DNA of 64,000 nt from Gammaproteobacteria bacterium RIFCSPHIGHO2_12_FULL_63_22 (GTDB lineage: Bacteria > Pseudomonadota > Gammaproteobacteria > Xanthomonadales > Xanthomonadaceae), in the NCBI GenBank assembly GCA_001801685.1, contig MGYJ01000002.1:38216-102215 (forward strand), read 5' to 3'. The notes beneath the pieces are model-generated. The model did no database searches. It was not told the DNA's origin and saw only the letters and a list, made by a program, of their open reading frames with translations. Positions 33,291 through 42,959 of this stretch are shown here, piece after piece. The stretch's first letter is position 1; every line of letters starts with the position of its first letter. A program made the translations under genes and the position numbers.

Positions 33291-35546
33291 TCAGAACGTG
33301 TACGAGTAGGTGACGGACGTGAAACGGCCACGACCGGCCCAGTAGTTCTGGAAGAAGTCCACCTGCGACCAGGCCAGGATGTACTGCTTGTTGAAGACAT
33401 TCTCGATGCCGACGGTGACCTTGCCCATGTCTTCGAACTTGTAGTTGACGCTCAGGTCGAACAGCGTGTGGCCGGTGGTTTCTTCATTGAAGACGTCGAC
33501 CGTGGTGCCATTGGACGGCCGGGTCTCCCTGGCATGCAGGCTGCGATCGGCCAGGCGGGTAACGCCGAGCGTCATGTCGCCTTGCGGCAGGAAGTTCCAG
33601 ATCAGGGAAGCGCCGAACTTGTCGGGGCTGATGTCCGCCACGCCCATCGGACGAACCATCGGCCCGCCGTTGTAGAACGAGGTCATGCCAGCGCTATGCG
33701 AATACAGGCCGGTAACTTTCAGGGTCGGGCTGAAGCGCCAGTCGCCACTGAGCTCGAAGCCCTTGATGCGAACCGGGGCGCGAGCCAGGATGTAATCGTT
33801 GGTCGCCGGATCGACCACCAACGATGCGCCAAACGGCGAGCGCGAGTCGTAGTGCGAACCGGCCAGCGAACCCCGGCTGCCGCGCCAGTTGAAGCCGATC
33901 TCGCGGTTCTTGAAGATGATCGGGAACAGGTCGTCGATGCGCTCCACCGACAGGCCGGGCGTGTTGATATTTCGAAGCGGGATACCGATATTCGGCAGTG
34001 TGAAGCCCTCGCCATACGAGGCGAACACCGAGAAGCCGCCGCCAATGCGCCAGATGGCGCCGAAGTTGGTCAGGTTTTCCTTGTACTGGACGTTGCCACC
34101 TTCGACGTCCACGCTGTTGCGGAAGTAGGTGGTGGTGTAGTCATCCACCGTCAACTCGTCGTCCTGGCGACGGAAGCCGCCGCTCAGGGTGACCGGACCG
34201 ATTTCCCAGCTGGCCTGCGTCCAGAACGCCGTGCTGTCGTATTCCATCGGCGGCACCCAGACGCGGTCGGTCAGCGCCAGGCGCTGCTGCGCTTCGTCAT
34301 AGACAAGGTCGACGCCAACCCGAATTTCCAGGCCTTCGATACCGAAGGCTTCCGGGCGTGCCCATGCGGTACGCCAGCCATGCTTCTTCGAGTCGATCTC
34401 GGATTGATCGAAGATGCGCGGCCCGCAGGGAGTCGACGGATTGAAGCACTCCGTCTCTCCTTCATTGGGGACCCGCTCGATCTGCTTGTCATTGCCGTTT
34501 TCCGGCAGGTAGCGCATGGCCTGGTCGGCATTGTAGAAGTCGACGACCAGCGTGCCGCCGAACACATCGGCATGGCTGTACTTGACGGTGAATTGTTCGA
34601 AGTCGTTGAACTCCGCCTTGCTGCCGAAGATGCTGCCGCGCTCGGAGGTGTTGGTGATGGGATCGGCGCAGGTGCCCGGACGGCAACCCAGCACCTGGAT
34701 GTAGTCACCATGGCCCTTGATCTTGAAGTTGCTGTAGCTGGCCTGGATGCGCTGAACGCCGTCCTCGCCAAAATTGAAGCCGCCTTTCAGGAACATGTTG
34801 TCGGCGGTGGAATCGGACACCGAGCCGCTGGTGTTCATGCCGATGCGACGGCCGTCGCCGTCATACGAAATACCGCGCTCGATGCGGGCGATGCTGCCGA
34901 TGAAATCGAAGTCGCCACTCTTGTATGCATGCGTCAGGCCGAGCTTCCAGCCGGAACTGTCGTCCTCGAACTGGCTGCTGTAGCGGGCGACGATCGTGGT
35001 TTCCGGGCCTTCCTTGGTCGGCGATCGCGAGATGTAGTTGATGACGCCACCGGCACCGCCGATGCCCTCCGATGCCGAGGGGCCGTTGATCACTTCGATG
35101 TTTCCGATCACGCCCATGTCGGTGAAGGTGCCGTTGCGGGTGCCTTCGCGAAGCGGAGAACCCTGCGGCACGCCGTCGAACAGGCGCAGCGCAATTCGGC
35201 CGCGCAGGTTTTCGCCGGAGTTGCTCATGGCCTGCGAGGATTCGGCATAACCGGGCACCGTGCGCGACAGCACTGCGGTGGCGTCTTCGGTCACCGCCAG
35301 CGTGTGCGCGACTTCCTCCTGCGATATCACCGTGATGGCGCCGGGAATCTGGTCAACGGCCTTCGGGCTGCGCTGGCCGGTGACGATCACTTCGCCGAGG
35401 GTCTTTACTTCCTCTTTCTTCTTCGCCTCGTCCGTCGCGTCGGCATCGGGCGCGGGTGCGGGGGCGGTTTCTTGCGCATGCACGCTGGCGCTCATGGCGG
35501 ATGCCAGCAGGATGGAACCGATCGCAGCGGATAAGGGTTTGATCAT
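33291..35546 (-). CDS. TonB-dependent outer-membrane receptor
   Basis: Outer-membrane active transporter of 751 residues. Signal peptide about 1-24 (SVHAQ). A TonB box-like stretch (GEVIVTGQR, about 51-59) precedes the plug (ITVISQEEV, NIEVINGPSASEGIGGAGGVINYISR) and a 22-strand barrel ending in the aromatic Phe (TYSYTF). Two cysteine pairs in an extracellular loop (LGCRPGTC and ECFNPSTPC) are visible. The ligand is not evident; the gene lies upstream of the glycosidase-ribokinase genes and downstream of the LysR gene on the same strand, favouring uptake of a small carbohydrate-like molecule over a siderophore, but this is inference. Confidence 0.93.
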   Translation of the reverse strand: MIKPLSAAIGSILLASAMSASVHAQETAPAPAPDADATDEAKKKEEVKTLGEVIVTGQRSPKAVDQIPGAITVISQEEVAHTLAVTEDATAVLSRTVPGYAESSQAMSNSGENLRGRIALRLFDGVPQGSPLREGTRNGTFTDMGVIGNIEVINGPSASEGIGGAGGVINYISRSPTKEGPETTIVARYSSQFEDDSSGWKLGLTHAYKSGDFDFIGSIARIERGISYDGDGRRIGMNTSGSVSDSTADNMFLKGGFNFGEDGVQRIQASYSNFKIKGHGDYIQVLGCRPGTCADPITNTSERGSIFGSKAEFNDFEQFTVKYSHADVFGGTLVVDFYNADQAMRYLPENGNDKQIERVPNEGETECFNPSTPCGPRIFDQSEIDSKKHGWRTAWARPEAFGIEGLEIRVGVDLVYDEAQQRLALTDRVWVPPMEYDSTAFWTQASWEIGPVTLSGGFRRQDDELTVDDYTTTYFRNSVDVEGGNVQYKENLTNFGAIWRIGGGFSVFASYGEGFTLPNIGIPLRNINTPGLSVERIDDLFPIIFKNREIGFNWRGSRGSLAGSHYDSRSPFGASLVVDPATNDYILARAPVRIKGFELSGDWRFSPTLKVTGLYSHSAGMTSFYNGGPMVRPMGVADISPDKFGASLIWNFLPQGDMTLGVTRLADRSLHARETRPSNGTTVDVFNEETTGHTLFDLSVNYKFEDMGKVTVGIENVFNKQYILAWSQVDFFQNYWAGRGRFTSVTYSYTF

Positions 35547-35673
35547 GGCGAGTCTCGATGATTTAGTTATGGGCAGCGGAACCCGACGGGCTCCGGCTCT
35601 GTGCTGCGGATTGCAGACCGCGGCTTATCCGCGTGTCCCCCGACATCGCCCTCCCAGGCGCGGCGTGTTGCAG

Positions 35674-35731
35674 CAGAGCCTATGCTCTAGTGGCCGGGGG
35701 TAGAACCGGCGACGGCTATATTCAGAGCCTA
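35674..35731 (-). promoter_or_regulatory. Repeats upstream of the TonB-dependent receptor gene
   Basis: CAGAGCCTA occurs at 35674-35682 and 35723-35731. The first copy is part of a perfect inverted repeat AGAGC-CTAT-GCTCT (35675-35688). They lie between the LysR gene and the receptor gene and are candidate regulator-binding sites; this is inference. Confidence 0.35.
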
Positions 35732-35744
35732 GGATTTGTATTGA

Positions 35745-36632
35745 TCAGCGGCGGGCGGGCGCGCCCTGCATCGCCTTGCGCGATTCCTGCAGGAAGACCG
35801 ACACCAGCCGTTCGCGCACGCTCGACCGCGACCAGATGATGCCCAGCCGGCGCGGCACCGAGGCATTGGGCACGGGGATCCGGGCCAGGCGCAGGCCCTC
35901 GGGCCAGGGCGGTGCCCAGTCGGGCACCAGCGACACGCCCAAGCCCCGGTCCACCATCACGGCAATGGCATTAAGTGCATTCAATTCAAAGCGTTCGCGC
36001 GGGACGATGCCGGCAGCGCGCAGGTATTCGTCGGCCTGGCGGCCGCCCCACTGGTTGCGGTCGTAGCGGATCAGCGGCTGCGTGGACAGCAGTTCGTGCG
36101 GGTCGCGCCCGGCCATGGATTCAGGCGCGATCACGATCAGGGGTTCTTCGCGCAGCAGCTGCCACTCGCAGGTCTTGGGCAGGGAAAACGGCGCCTGCAG
36201 CACCAGGGCGGCGTCGAGGTCGCCCTGCTCCACGTCCCGGCACAGCTCGGCCGAATAACCGGGCTTGATGAATACGTTTATCAGTGGAAACGTTTCCACC
36301 ATCCGCGCCAGCGTGTCGGGCAGCAAGCCGATCAACGCCGTGGTGCAGGCGCCGAGTCGGAGTTCGCCCGACACCGCGCTGTCGTTGGCCACGCTGCGCA
36401 GGTCGGCCACGTGCCGCAGCAGTTCGCGGGCGCGCTGCAGGATGCGCGAACCTTCTTCGGTGACACTGACGGTGCGGCCGACCCGGGCGATCAGCGGTGC
36501 GCCGATCTCACGTTCGAGGGTGCGGATCTGCTGCGCCACGGCCGCTGGCGTGATGTTCAGCACCCGCGCCGCAGCCGCCATCGAACCCTGGTCCACCACG
36601 ATCACGAAGGTATTGAGGAACTGGGTTTCCAT
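35745..36632 (-). CDS. LysR-family transcriptional regulator
   Basis: Regulator of 295 residues with an N-terminal winged HTH (FLNTFVIVVDQGSMAAAARVLNITPAAVAQQIRTLEREIG) and a C-terminal effector domain (about 90-290). It is related to the CysB/CynR/CbbR group by shape only. All its neighbours on both sides run in the same direction, so it sits inside the transport/catabolic block rather than divergent from a target, and it is the obvious candidate to control the receptor and symporter genes. The effector is unknown. Confidence 0.92.
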   Translation of the reverse strand: METQFLNTFVIVVDQGSMAAAARVLNITPAAVAQQIRTLEREIGAPLIARVGRTVSVTEEGSRILQRARELLRHVADLRSVANDSAVSGELRLGACTTALIGLLPDTLARMVETFPLINVFIKPGYSAELCRDVEQGDLDAALVLQAPFSLPKTCEWQLLREEPLIVIAPESMAGRDPHELLSTQPLIRYDRNQWGGRQADEYLRAAGIVPRERFELNALNAIAVMVDRGLGVSLVPDWAPPWPEGLRLARIPVPNASVPRRLGIIWSRSSVRERLVSVFLQESRKAMQGAPARR

Positions 36633-36704
36633 GGCCGCCCACGTTTTGTCGTGGGCAGACTATACCGGCAAGCCCGGGCTGGCTCCTGCCAAATGGCAGG
36701 GCAC

Positions 36705-39143
36705 TCAGTCGCTGGCGTGGTCCGGATAGATGGTCAGGCCCGCCAGCGAGCGTTTCGGCGCAGGGAAGAAAAGACTCGCCAGGTAGCCGATCACGATGCA
36801 CAGCATGATCGAAATCGCCAGGTAGAAATAAGGGTGCACCAGGTCCATGGACCAGGCGACCAGCGTCAGCACGATGCTCGAGCCGATGCCGATGGCCACG
36901 CCGGCGGAGTTGGCCCGGCGGGTGAACATGCCAAGCGTATAGGCGCCCGCGAAACCGCCACCCAACAAGCCCGCCAGTTCGATGGACACGTCGAACAGGG
37001 AGTGGATGTCGTAAGTGGACAGCAGCAATGCCAGCCCGATGCCAACCAGTCCCACCGCGACCGTCATCCACTCGGCGAACCGGACGCTCTGTTTTGGCGT
37101 CGGGTTCTTCACCAGCTTTTCGTAGAAGTCCACGGATGCAAGCGTGGCGACGCTGTTGATGATGCTCGACAAGGTGGACATCGCCGCTGCGAAGATGCCG
37201 GCGATGATCAGTCCGGTGATTCCCATCGGCAGTTCCGCCGCGATGAACAAGGGGAAGGTCGCATCGATGGGTAGCAAGGGATTCATCCGCTCGGGATTTT
37301 CCTTGTAATAGACGAACAATGCAGTGCCGATGCCGTAGAACACGAAGCCGCCCGGAATCATGATCGCCGCCATGGCCCAGATCGAACGACCTGCTTCCTT
37401 GGCCGACTTGGTGGACAGCACGCGCTGCATCAGCACCTGGTCCTTCGGAAACGTCAGCACGACATCGAACACCACCAGGAAGATGAAGCCCCAGACGGTG
37501 GCCTTGGTCAGGTCGAAGCTGAAGTCCAGCAGGTGGGTCTTGTCTTCCGCCATCGCCGTGGCGACGAACTCGGGCAACCCGCCGTTGATCTGGAACACGA
37601 TGAAGCCGATCGCGAACAAGGCGCCGCCCATCATCACGAACATCTGCACGAAGTCGGTCCAGATGACGGCCTTCATGCCTCCCAGCGCGGTGTACAGGAT
37701 CGTGAAGCCACCCATGATCAGGATGCTCCACACCACGTCGATGCCGGTGATGGTGGCGATGGCCAGCGCCGGCAGGAACAGGATCACGCTCATCCGGCTG
37801 CCGATCTGCATGGCGATGCACAGCGCACTGGCCAGCATGCGGATTGCCGGGTGGAAACGCGTCTCCAGATAGGAAAACACCGACATCAGGTCCAGCCGGC
37901 GCAGCACCGGGACGATCCAGGTCGCCACGAACATCAAGCCGAACACGGCGATCAGGTTGTTGGTCAGGTACTGCCAGTTGGTCTCGAACGCCTTGGCCGG
38001 AATCGCGATGAAGCTGATCGAACTGGTGTTGGTTGCGTACAGGCTGATACCGGCGGCCCAGAACGGAATGCTGCGCCCGCCGACGAAAAAATTGGCGGTG
38101 GAGACATTGCGCCGTTCGCGCAGGTAGAAATACAGGCCGATGCCGATCATGCCGCCGAGGTAGACGATGATCACCACCCAGTCCAGCCAGCCGAGCAGTA
38201 CCTTCGTCGCTTCGATTTGCGCGCTTGAAAACGCGATCCGGCCGGGCGTCGCGCCGACACGCGCCCAGACCAGGCCATCCTTCCAGCCCGACAGTACGAT
38301 CGGGTTGGCGATATCCACGCCTGGCATCGCCGCCCAGGCGCTGGTGATGGTCTGGTAGGTCATCAGGGTGGCCGGCGCGCCGACGGTGCTGCCGGTGGGA
38401 TGCAGTGCGTAGAGGATGTGCGCCTGGCCCGTGGCGCGCGCGGCGTTGGACACCAGCGTGCCGGGCAACGGACCCTTGTCCTTCCAGCCCTCGTCAGCCT
38501 TCCAGCGCAACAGGCCCTGCGCGCCGGACGCCTGCTGCACCACCATGAATACGGCCGCCGTCTGCGCGATCATCGACAGCGGTTGCGCGGCACCGGGCCA
38601 ACCCGGCTTCGCCGACCACTGCGCGTTTTCCTTGTTCAATTCCAGTTGCAGCAGGCGTGGCGCGCCGTTCGTCGCCAGGCCGGCCAGGTAGAGGTTGCCG
38701 CCGAGCACCGTGGCCTGCGCCGATTGCAGGGGCCCTTCCATCGCGGGCAGGCTGCGCAATTGCAAGGCATTGCCGGTGGCGATCATCTCCTGCACGCGCG
38801 ACACGCCGCCATCGCCGTCGCCACTCAACAGGAACGCGCGATTGCCATCGCCGATCGTCGCGACCAAATTCGCCGGCAAGCCGCCATCAGTCACCGCGAG
38901 CTGTGTCCAGCCCGAGTTGTCTTCCTTCAATTGCCAGGCACTGGTCGGCATGACGGCAATCGGCCGCGCCGTCAGGGACACCAGCGCAAGCGGCACTTCC
39001 GTTGTTTCCAGCGCAGGCAGTTCGCCGGCGCGCACTGTCGTCAGCGCCTTCGACCAGGCCAGGCCCATGCCGGCACCAAACACCAGGCAGGCAAGAAGGA
39101 GTTTATGCAACAGCGCCGCCATGCCACGCCGGGCCGGCATCAT
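36705..39143 (-). CDS. SSS-family sodium symporter with N-terminal periplasmic kelch-like domain
   Basis: Inner-membrane symporter of 812 residues. After a signal/anchor (about 8-31), residues about 35-315 form a periplasmic beta-propeller-like region with repeated strands (e.g. NRAFLLSGDGDGG, LGGNLYLAGLATNG, HILYALHPTGSTV). Residues about 320-805 are a full SSS domain with 13 hydrophobic segments (FFVGGRSIPFWAAGISLYATNTSSISF, AALGGMKAVIWTDFVQM-type loop). Propeller-SSS fusions are known near sialic acid and other sugar genes, where the propeller may act as a mutarotase or binding domain. Its ATG overlaps the CitE-like gene stop. Confidence 0.87.
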   Translation of the reverse strand: MMPARRGMAALLHKLLLACLVFGAGMGLAWSKALTTVRAGELPALETTEVPLALVSLTARPIAVMPTSAWQLKEDNSGWTQLAVTDGGLPANLVATIGDGNRAFLLSGDGDGGVSRVQEMIATGNALQLRSLPAMEGPLQSAQATVLGGNLYLAGLATNGAPRLLQLELNKENAQWSAKPGWPGAAQPLSMIAQTAAVFMVVQQASGAQGLLRWKADEGWKDKGPLPGTLVSNAARATGQAHILYALHPTGSTVGAPATLMTYQTITSAWAAMPGVDIANPIVLSGWKDGLVWARVGATPGRIAFSSAQIEATKVLLGWLDWVVIIVYLGGMIGIGLYFYLRERRNVSTANFFVGGRSIPFWAAGISLYATNTSSISFIAIPAKAFETNWQYLTNNLIAVFGLMFVATWIVPVLRRLDLMSVFSYLETRFHPAIRMLASALCIAMQIGSRMSVILFLPALAIATITGIDVVWSILIMGGFTILYTALGGMKAVIWTDFVQMFVMMGGALFAIGFIVFQINGGLPEFVATAMAEDKTHLLDFSFDLTKATVWGFIFLVVFDVVLTFPKDQVLMQRVLSTKSAKEAGRSIWAMAAIMIPGGFVFYGIGTALFVYYKENPERMNPLLPIDATFPLFIAAELPMGITGLIIAGIFAAAMSTLSSIINSVATLASVDFYEKLVKNPTPKQSVRFAEWMTVAVGLVGIGLALLLSTYDIHSLFDVSIELAGLLGGGFAGAYTLGMFTRRANSAGVAIGIGSSIVLTLVAWSMDLVHPYFYLAISIMLCIVIGYLASLFFPAPKRSLAGLTIYPDHASD

Positions 39144-40015
39144 TGCGCCGCCCCGCGAGCCGCGGCCACGATGTCCTGGGCGCGCTTGAGGTAGGGCGGA
39201 TCGATCATGCGCCCGTCCACGGTGAATACCGCCTGCCCGGCCTCGGCCGCGATGCGCGCTGCTTCCACGATGCGCATGGCATCCACCAGTTCGTCGGCGT
39301 CAGGCCCGAAGATGCGGTTGGCCATGCCCACCTGGCGCGGATGGATGCAGCTCTTGCCCAGGTAGCCCAGGCGTCGCGCCATCTGCGCCTCCGCTTCGAA
39401 GCGCGTCGAATCATCGATCGCGGCGAAGGCGCCATCGAGTGCAAACACGCCGGCTTCCGCGGCGGCCATGCGCATCGCGAACATCGCGGCATGCACGTTG
39501 GCCAGGTCGCGGCGGGCAATGCCGTAGGGTTCGAACAGATCGCCCAGGCCCAGCTGCAGGCCTGCCACGCGCGGATGCGCGGCGGCGAGTTCGGCGGCGT
39601 GGCGCAGGCCTTTGGGGGTTTCGATATTCAACAGCAGTGACGTGCTGGCGCCAGCGCCACGCGCGGCTTCGAATTCTTGCAGTCGCCCGGCAACCTCGCG
39701 CACCTGCTCGACGGTTTCCACTTTCGGCAGGTTCAGCAATTCCAGTCCGGCGCCGGACAGGGCCGACAGGTCGCTGGCGAAATGCGCGCTGTCCACCGGG
39801 TTGCAGCGAACGATGATCAGCTTGTTCGTCTGCCGCACGGCGTCACCCTGCAGCAACTTGGCCACCGCACTGCGCGCCTGCGCCTTGCCTTCGGCCGGAA
39901 CGGAATCTTCCAGGTCGAAGGACAAGGCGTCGGCATCGCCGGCCAGCGCCTTGTCGAAAAGTTCGGGTCGTGCGCCGGGCACGAACAGTTTGCTACGCAG
40001 GGGCCGGGTCATCAT
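39140..40015 (-). CDS. HpcH/HpaI or CitE-like aldolase/lyase
   Basis: Cytoplasmic TIM-barrel lyase of 291 residues in the citrate lyase beta/malyl-CoA lyase family (RSKLFVPGARPELFDKALAGDADALSFDLEDSVP, LLNIETPKGL, GLQLGLGDLFEPYG, GKSCIHPRQVGMANRIF). The Glu and Asp that bind Mg are in the IET and LGDL segments. Such single-chain CitE-like enzymes cleave CoA esters such as citramalyl-CoA or malyl-CoA. No citD/citF are present. It is coupled by ATGA to the SSS symporter, suggesting a related substrate. ATG at 40015 or the adjacent one at 40012. Confidence 0.88.
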   Translation of the reverse strand: MMTRPLRSKLFVPGARPELFDKALAGDADALSFDLEDSVPAEGKAQARSAVAKLLQGDAVRQTNKLIIVRCNPVDSAHFASDLSALSGAGLELLNLPKVETVEQVREVAGRLQEFEAARGAGASTSLLLNIETPKGLRHAAELAAAHPRVAGLQLGLGDLFEPYGIARRDLANVHAAMFAMRMAAAEAGVFALDGAFAAIDDSTRFEAEAQMARRLGYLGKSCIHPRQVGMANRIFGPDADELVDAMRIVEAARIAAEAGQAVFTVDGRMIDPPYLKRAQDIVAAARGAAQ

Positions 40016-40099
40016 GGGCCGAAGTGTGCGCCAGGACCTCAGGCGGATTCGATATGCCGGCCAGCTTCAATAGATAGAAATTCTTGTTCCCGCGATGGA

Positions 40100-42868
40100 T
40101 CAACCGGTGTTCTGGATGCCCGCGGCGATGCCGTTCACGGTTGCCACCAGCGCCTGGAACAAGGCCTCGTCCTCGCGCCCCGTGCGGCGCCAGCGCTCCA
40201 GCAAGTCCACTTGCAGCAGGCTGATCGGGTCCACGTACGGGTTGCGCAGGCGGATGGACAGGCGCAGCCGATGGTCGTGCGCCAGCAGGCTGGCCTCCCC
40301 CTTGATGGCGAGGACAGCGGTCCGGGTGCGGTCGAATTCGTCGCGGATCCTTGCGTAGTAGGCCGGATGCAGGTCGCCGGCCAGGCGCGAGTAACGCTCG
40401 AAGATGTCCGGGTCGGATTTCGCCAGCACCATCTCCACATCGTCAACCAGGGTGCCGAAGAAGGGCCAGTCGCGCGCCATTTCCGCCAGGGCTTCCACGC
40501 CATGCGTCCTGATGCCGGCATCGAGCGCGGTGCCGACGCCGTACCAGGCGGTCAGGCCGGCCCGGTTCTGCGACCAGGCGAACACCCAGGGAATCGCGCG
40601 CAGCCGATCGATGCCGGGCACGCCTTCGCCGGCGATGGTACGGCGGCTCGGGCGCGAGCCCAGCCACAGGCGCTCGATCACATCGATCGGTGTCGCGGCG
40701 CGGAAGTAGGTCGGGAAGTTCTTGTCCTCGTGTACGAGGGCGCGATAGCAGGCGCGTGCGTCGGACGCGAGCTGCGTGGTCAGCGGCCGCCAGATGTCCT
40801 CGCGCGGCTCCGGTGGGCGCGGCCGCAGCGTGGCGCGCAAAACGGCGCCGGTGGCTTGTTCCAGGTTGCGCAGCGCGATGGAACGGATGCCGTACTTGCG
40901 ATGGATCACCTCGCCCTGCTCGGTCAGGCGCAACACGCCATCCACCGAACCACGGGGCGCGGCAATCACCGCGCGCTCGGTCTTGCCGCCACCGCGCGAC
41001 GCGGATCCGCCGCGGCCATGGAAGAAAGTGATGCGCACACCGGTCTCGTGCGCCAGCGCCGTCAGCGCAACCTGCGCCTGCTGCAGTGCCCAGCGCGAGG
41101 CAACGATGCCGCCGTCCTTCGCGCTGTCGGAATAGCCGAGCATCGCCACCTGCCGATTGCCACGCGCGGCGAGGTGGGCGCGGTAGACCGGATCGGCGAA
41201 GAGGGACCTCAAGGTATCCGGCGCCGCTTCCAGGTCCGCGACAGTCTCGAACAAGGGCGCCACGTCGAGCGGAATCCTGTCGTTTTCATCGGTGCATCCC
41301 GCCGCGCGGGCCAACGCCAACACGGCCAACGCGTCGGCGGCGCTGCGACTCATGCTGATGATGTACGGCCCGAAAGCGCGTTCGCCGTATCGGGGCCGCA
41401 ACTCACCCACCGTCTGGAATACAGCCAGCGTGGAGTCCGCGATGGCGACCGCAGCCGCACTGTCGTGTGACCGGACCAGCGTGACCGGTTCACCGTTTTC
41501 CAGGAATTCCCGCAATCGCTGCGCGCGGTGCTGCGGACTACGCGACGCCCAGTCCGCATCGCCGAACAGCACCGACAGCGCCACGTCATGCATGGCCGAA
41601 TCCTGGCGCAAGTCCAGCGTGGCCAGATGGAAGCCGAAGGCTTCGATACGGCGACGCAGGCGGCGCAGGGCAAAGCCACCCGCGTGCTCACCGCGATGCG
41701 CCGCCAGGCTGTGCTCGATCAGGGCGATGTCGCCGAGGAATTCGCCGGCATCGGCGTAGCCTTCCGGCTTGTCCAGCAAATTGGCATGCAGCCGCGCCGA
41801 CATCAGCGGCAGCAAGCGGCGATAGGGCATGTCGGCATCGCCGGCCTTCAGGCGCGCCGCAGCACCGGGCAACAGCTGCGAATACTCATCGATGCGCGCC
41901 AGCACGGCAGGATCCACGGCAATGCGCGACAGCGACTGGCTCAACACGTTCGACAAACGGGACAGGTCACGCCGGTAGGCAGCCAGCACCAGCGCGCGTT
42001 GCGCTGACAAGGCGGCGGCAATCGTCTCGGCGCCGACGTTCGGATTGCCATCCATGTCGCCGCCGACCCACGAGCCGAAGCGAAGCAGCGGTGGCAACGT
42101 GACGGACTCACCATGGCTTTCCGCAAGCGCGTCTTCGAAGACTTCGAAGAACACGGGCAGCGCGCGATACAGGACATCAGAAAGATAAAAGCCGACGTGC
42201 TCAAGTTCGTCCGCCACGCTCGGCCGTTCCGGCGGCGCTTCGGCCGTTTGCCATCCGGCGGTCAGCGCCATGCGCATGCGCTCGCGATCGGCGCGGCGCT
42301 CGGCGGGCGTTCGCTCGCGATCGATGTCCGCCACCAGGCTGGCGACGATTTCCTGTTCCTTCTCGAGCAGCACGCGCCGCACCGCTTCCGTGGGATGCGC
42401 GGTGAATACCGGTTCGATGCGCAAGCGCGGCAATAGCTCGACGATCTGCTCCAGCCCGACGCCCTCGTCGCGCAGGCCCTGCAGCACGGCGCGCAAGCCA
42501 CCGGGTTGCGGCGTGGACCCGTTGCGCTCGTAGTCGCGCCGGCGCCGGATGCGATGCACGCGCTCGGCAATATTGATGGCCTGGAAATAAGTGGCGAAGG
42601 CGCGCACCAGTTCGCCTGCGCGTTGCTGCGTGGCGCCCGCGAGGAAGGTCGCCAGTTCGTCAATCTGCGCGCCCGATTCGCGGCGCTTGATGGCGGCGCG
42701 CCGGATCCGCTCGACCTCCGCCAGGAATTCCGGCCCCACCTGTTCGGCCAGGATTTCACCGACCAGCGCGCCGAGTTGTTTCACGTCCTCGCGCAGCAGG
42801 CGGTCGGTAGGCGCGAACTCGAGGTCGCGCAGGGGCTCGTCGGCGGTTTCTGTCAGGGGCGTACTCAT
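40100..42868 (-). CDS. ppc: Phosphoenolpyruvate carboxylase
   Basis: Cytoplasmic anaplerotic enzyme that forms oxaloacetate from phosphoenolpyruvate and bicarbonate, 922 residues. Catalytic motifs are present: VFTAHPTEAVRR with His158, GSWVGGDMDGNPNV, GYSDSAKDGG, FHGRGGSASRGGG, and the conserved C-terminal QNTG. Slightly longer than E. coli Ppc (883) because of extra N-terminal residues. It is divergent from the arsenic operon across a 91-bp spacer; its promoter must lie in that spacer near the ArsR operator, so ArsR binding could affect both. Confidence 0.97.
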   Translation of the reverse strand: MSTPLTETADEPLRDLEFAPTDRLLREDVKQLGALVGEILAEQVGPEFLAEVERIRRAAIKRRESGAQIDELATFLAGATQQRAGELVRAFATYFQAINIAERVHRIRRRRDYERNGSTPQPGGLRAVLQGLRDEGVGLEQIVELLPRLRIEPVFTAHPTEAVRRVLLEKEQEIVASLVADIDRERTPAERRADRERMRMALTAGWQTAEAPPERPSVADELEHVGFYLSDVLYRALPVFFEVFEDALAESHGESVTLPPLLRFGSWVGGDMDGNPNVGAETIAAALSAQRALVLAAYRRDLSRLSNVLSQSLSRIAVDPAVLARIDEYSQLLPGAAARLKAGDADMPYRRLLPLMSARLHANLLDKPEGYADAGEFLGDIALIEHSLAAHRGEHAGGFALRRLRRRIEAFGFHLATLDLRQDSAMHDVALSVLFGDADWASRSPQHRAQRLREFLENGEPVTLVRSHDSAAAVAIADSTLAVFQTVGELRPRYGERAFGPYIISMSRSAADALAVLALARAAGCTDENDRIPLDVAPLFETVADLEAAPDTLRSLFADPVYRAHLAARGNRQVAMLGYSDSAKDGGIVASRWALQQAQVALTALAHETGVRITFFHGRGGSASRGGGKTERAVIAAPRGSVDGVLRLTEQGEVIHRKYGIRSIALRNLEQATGAVLRATLRPRPPEPREDIWRPLTTQLASDARACYRALVHEDKNFPTYFRAATPIDVIERLWLGSRPSRRTIAGEGVPGIDRLRAIPWVFAWSQNRAGLTAWYGVGTALDAGIRTHGVEALAEMARDWPFFGTLVDDVEMVLAKSDPDIFERYSRLAGDLHPAYYARIRDEFDRTRTAVLAIKGEASLLAHDHRLRLSIRLRNPYVDPISLLQVDLLERWRRTGREDEALFQALVATVNGIAAGIQNTG

Positions 42869-42924
42869 CAGCCCAGCCTACCGGAGCTTTTTGAGCTTTC
42901 ACTCTGAATTCCAAAACCGGGGTA

Positions 42925-42953
42925 TTGACATCATTCCATTATTCCGGAATAGT
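42925..42953 (+). promoter_or_regulatory. arsR promoter
   Basis: A perfect -35 TTGACA (42925-42930) is followed at 17 bp by AATAGT (42948-42953, four of six -10 positions). Transcription would start near 42960, which is the A of the arsR ATG, so the mRNA may be leaderless. Confidence 0.65.
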
Positions 42954-42957
42954 GGAA
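42934..42957. promoter_or_regulatory. ArsR operator
   Basis: A near-perfect palindrome with 11 of 12 positions paired per arm, centred on ATTCCGGAAT (42941-42950) with outer TTCCA/TGGAA. It covers the spacer and -10 of the arsR promoter, so a bound repressor would block RNA polymerase directly. Confidence 0.75.
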
Positions 42958-42959
42958 CT

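Noticed and set aside
32901-35534. 877-codon plus-strand open frame opposite the TonB-dependent receptor
   Set aside because: Antisense shadow in GC-rich DNA: Arg/Ala/Asp-rich composition, no domain pattern, no ribosome site, and it covers well-conserved sense genes.
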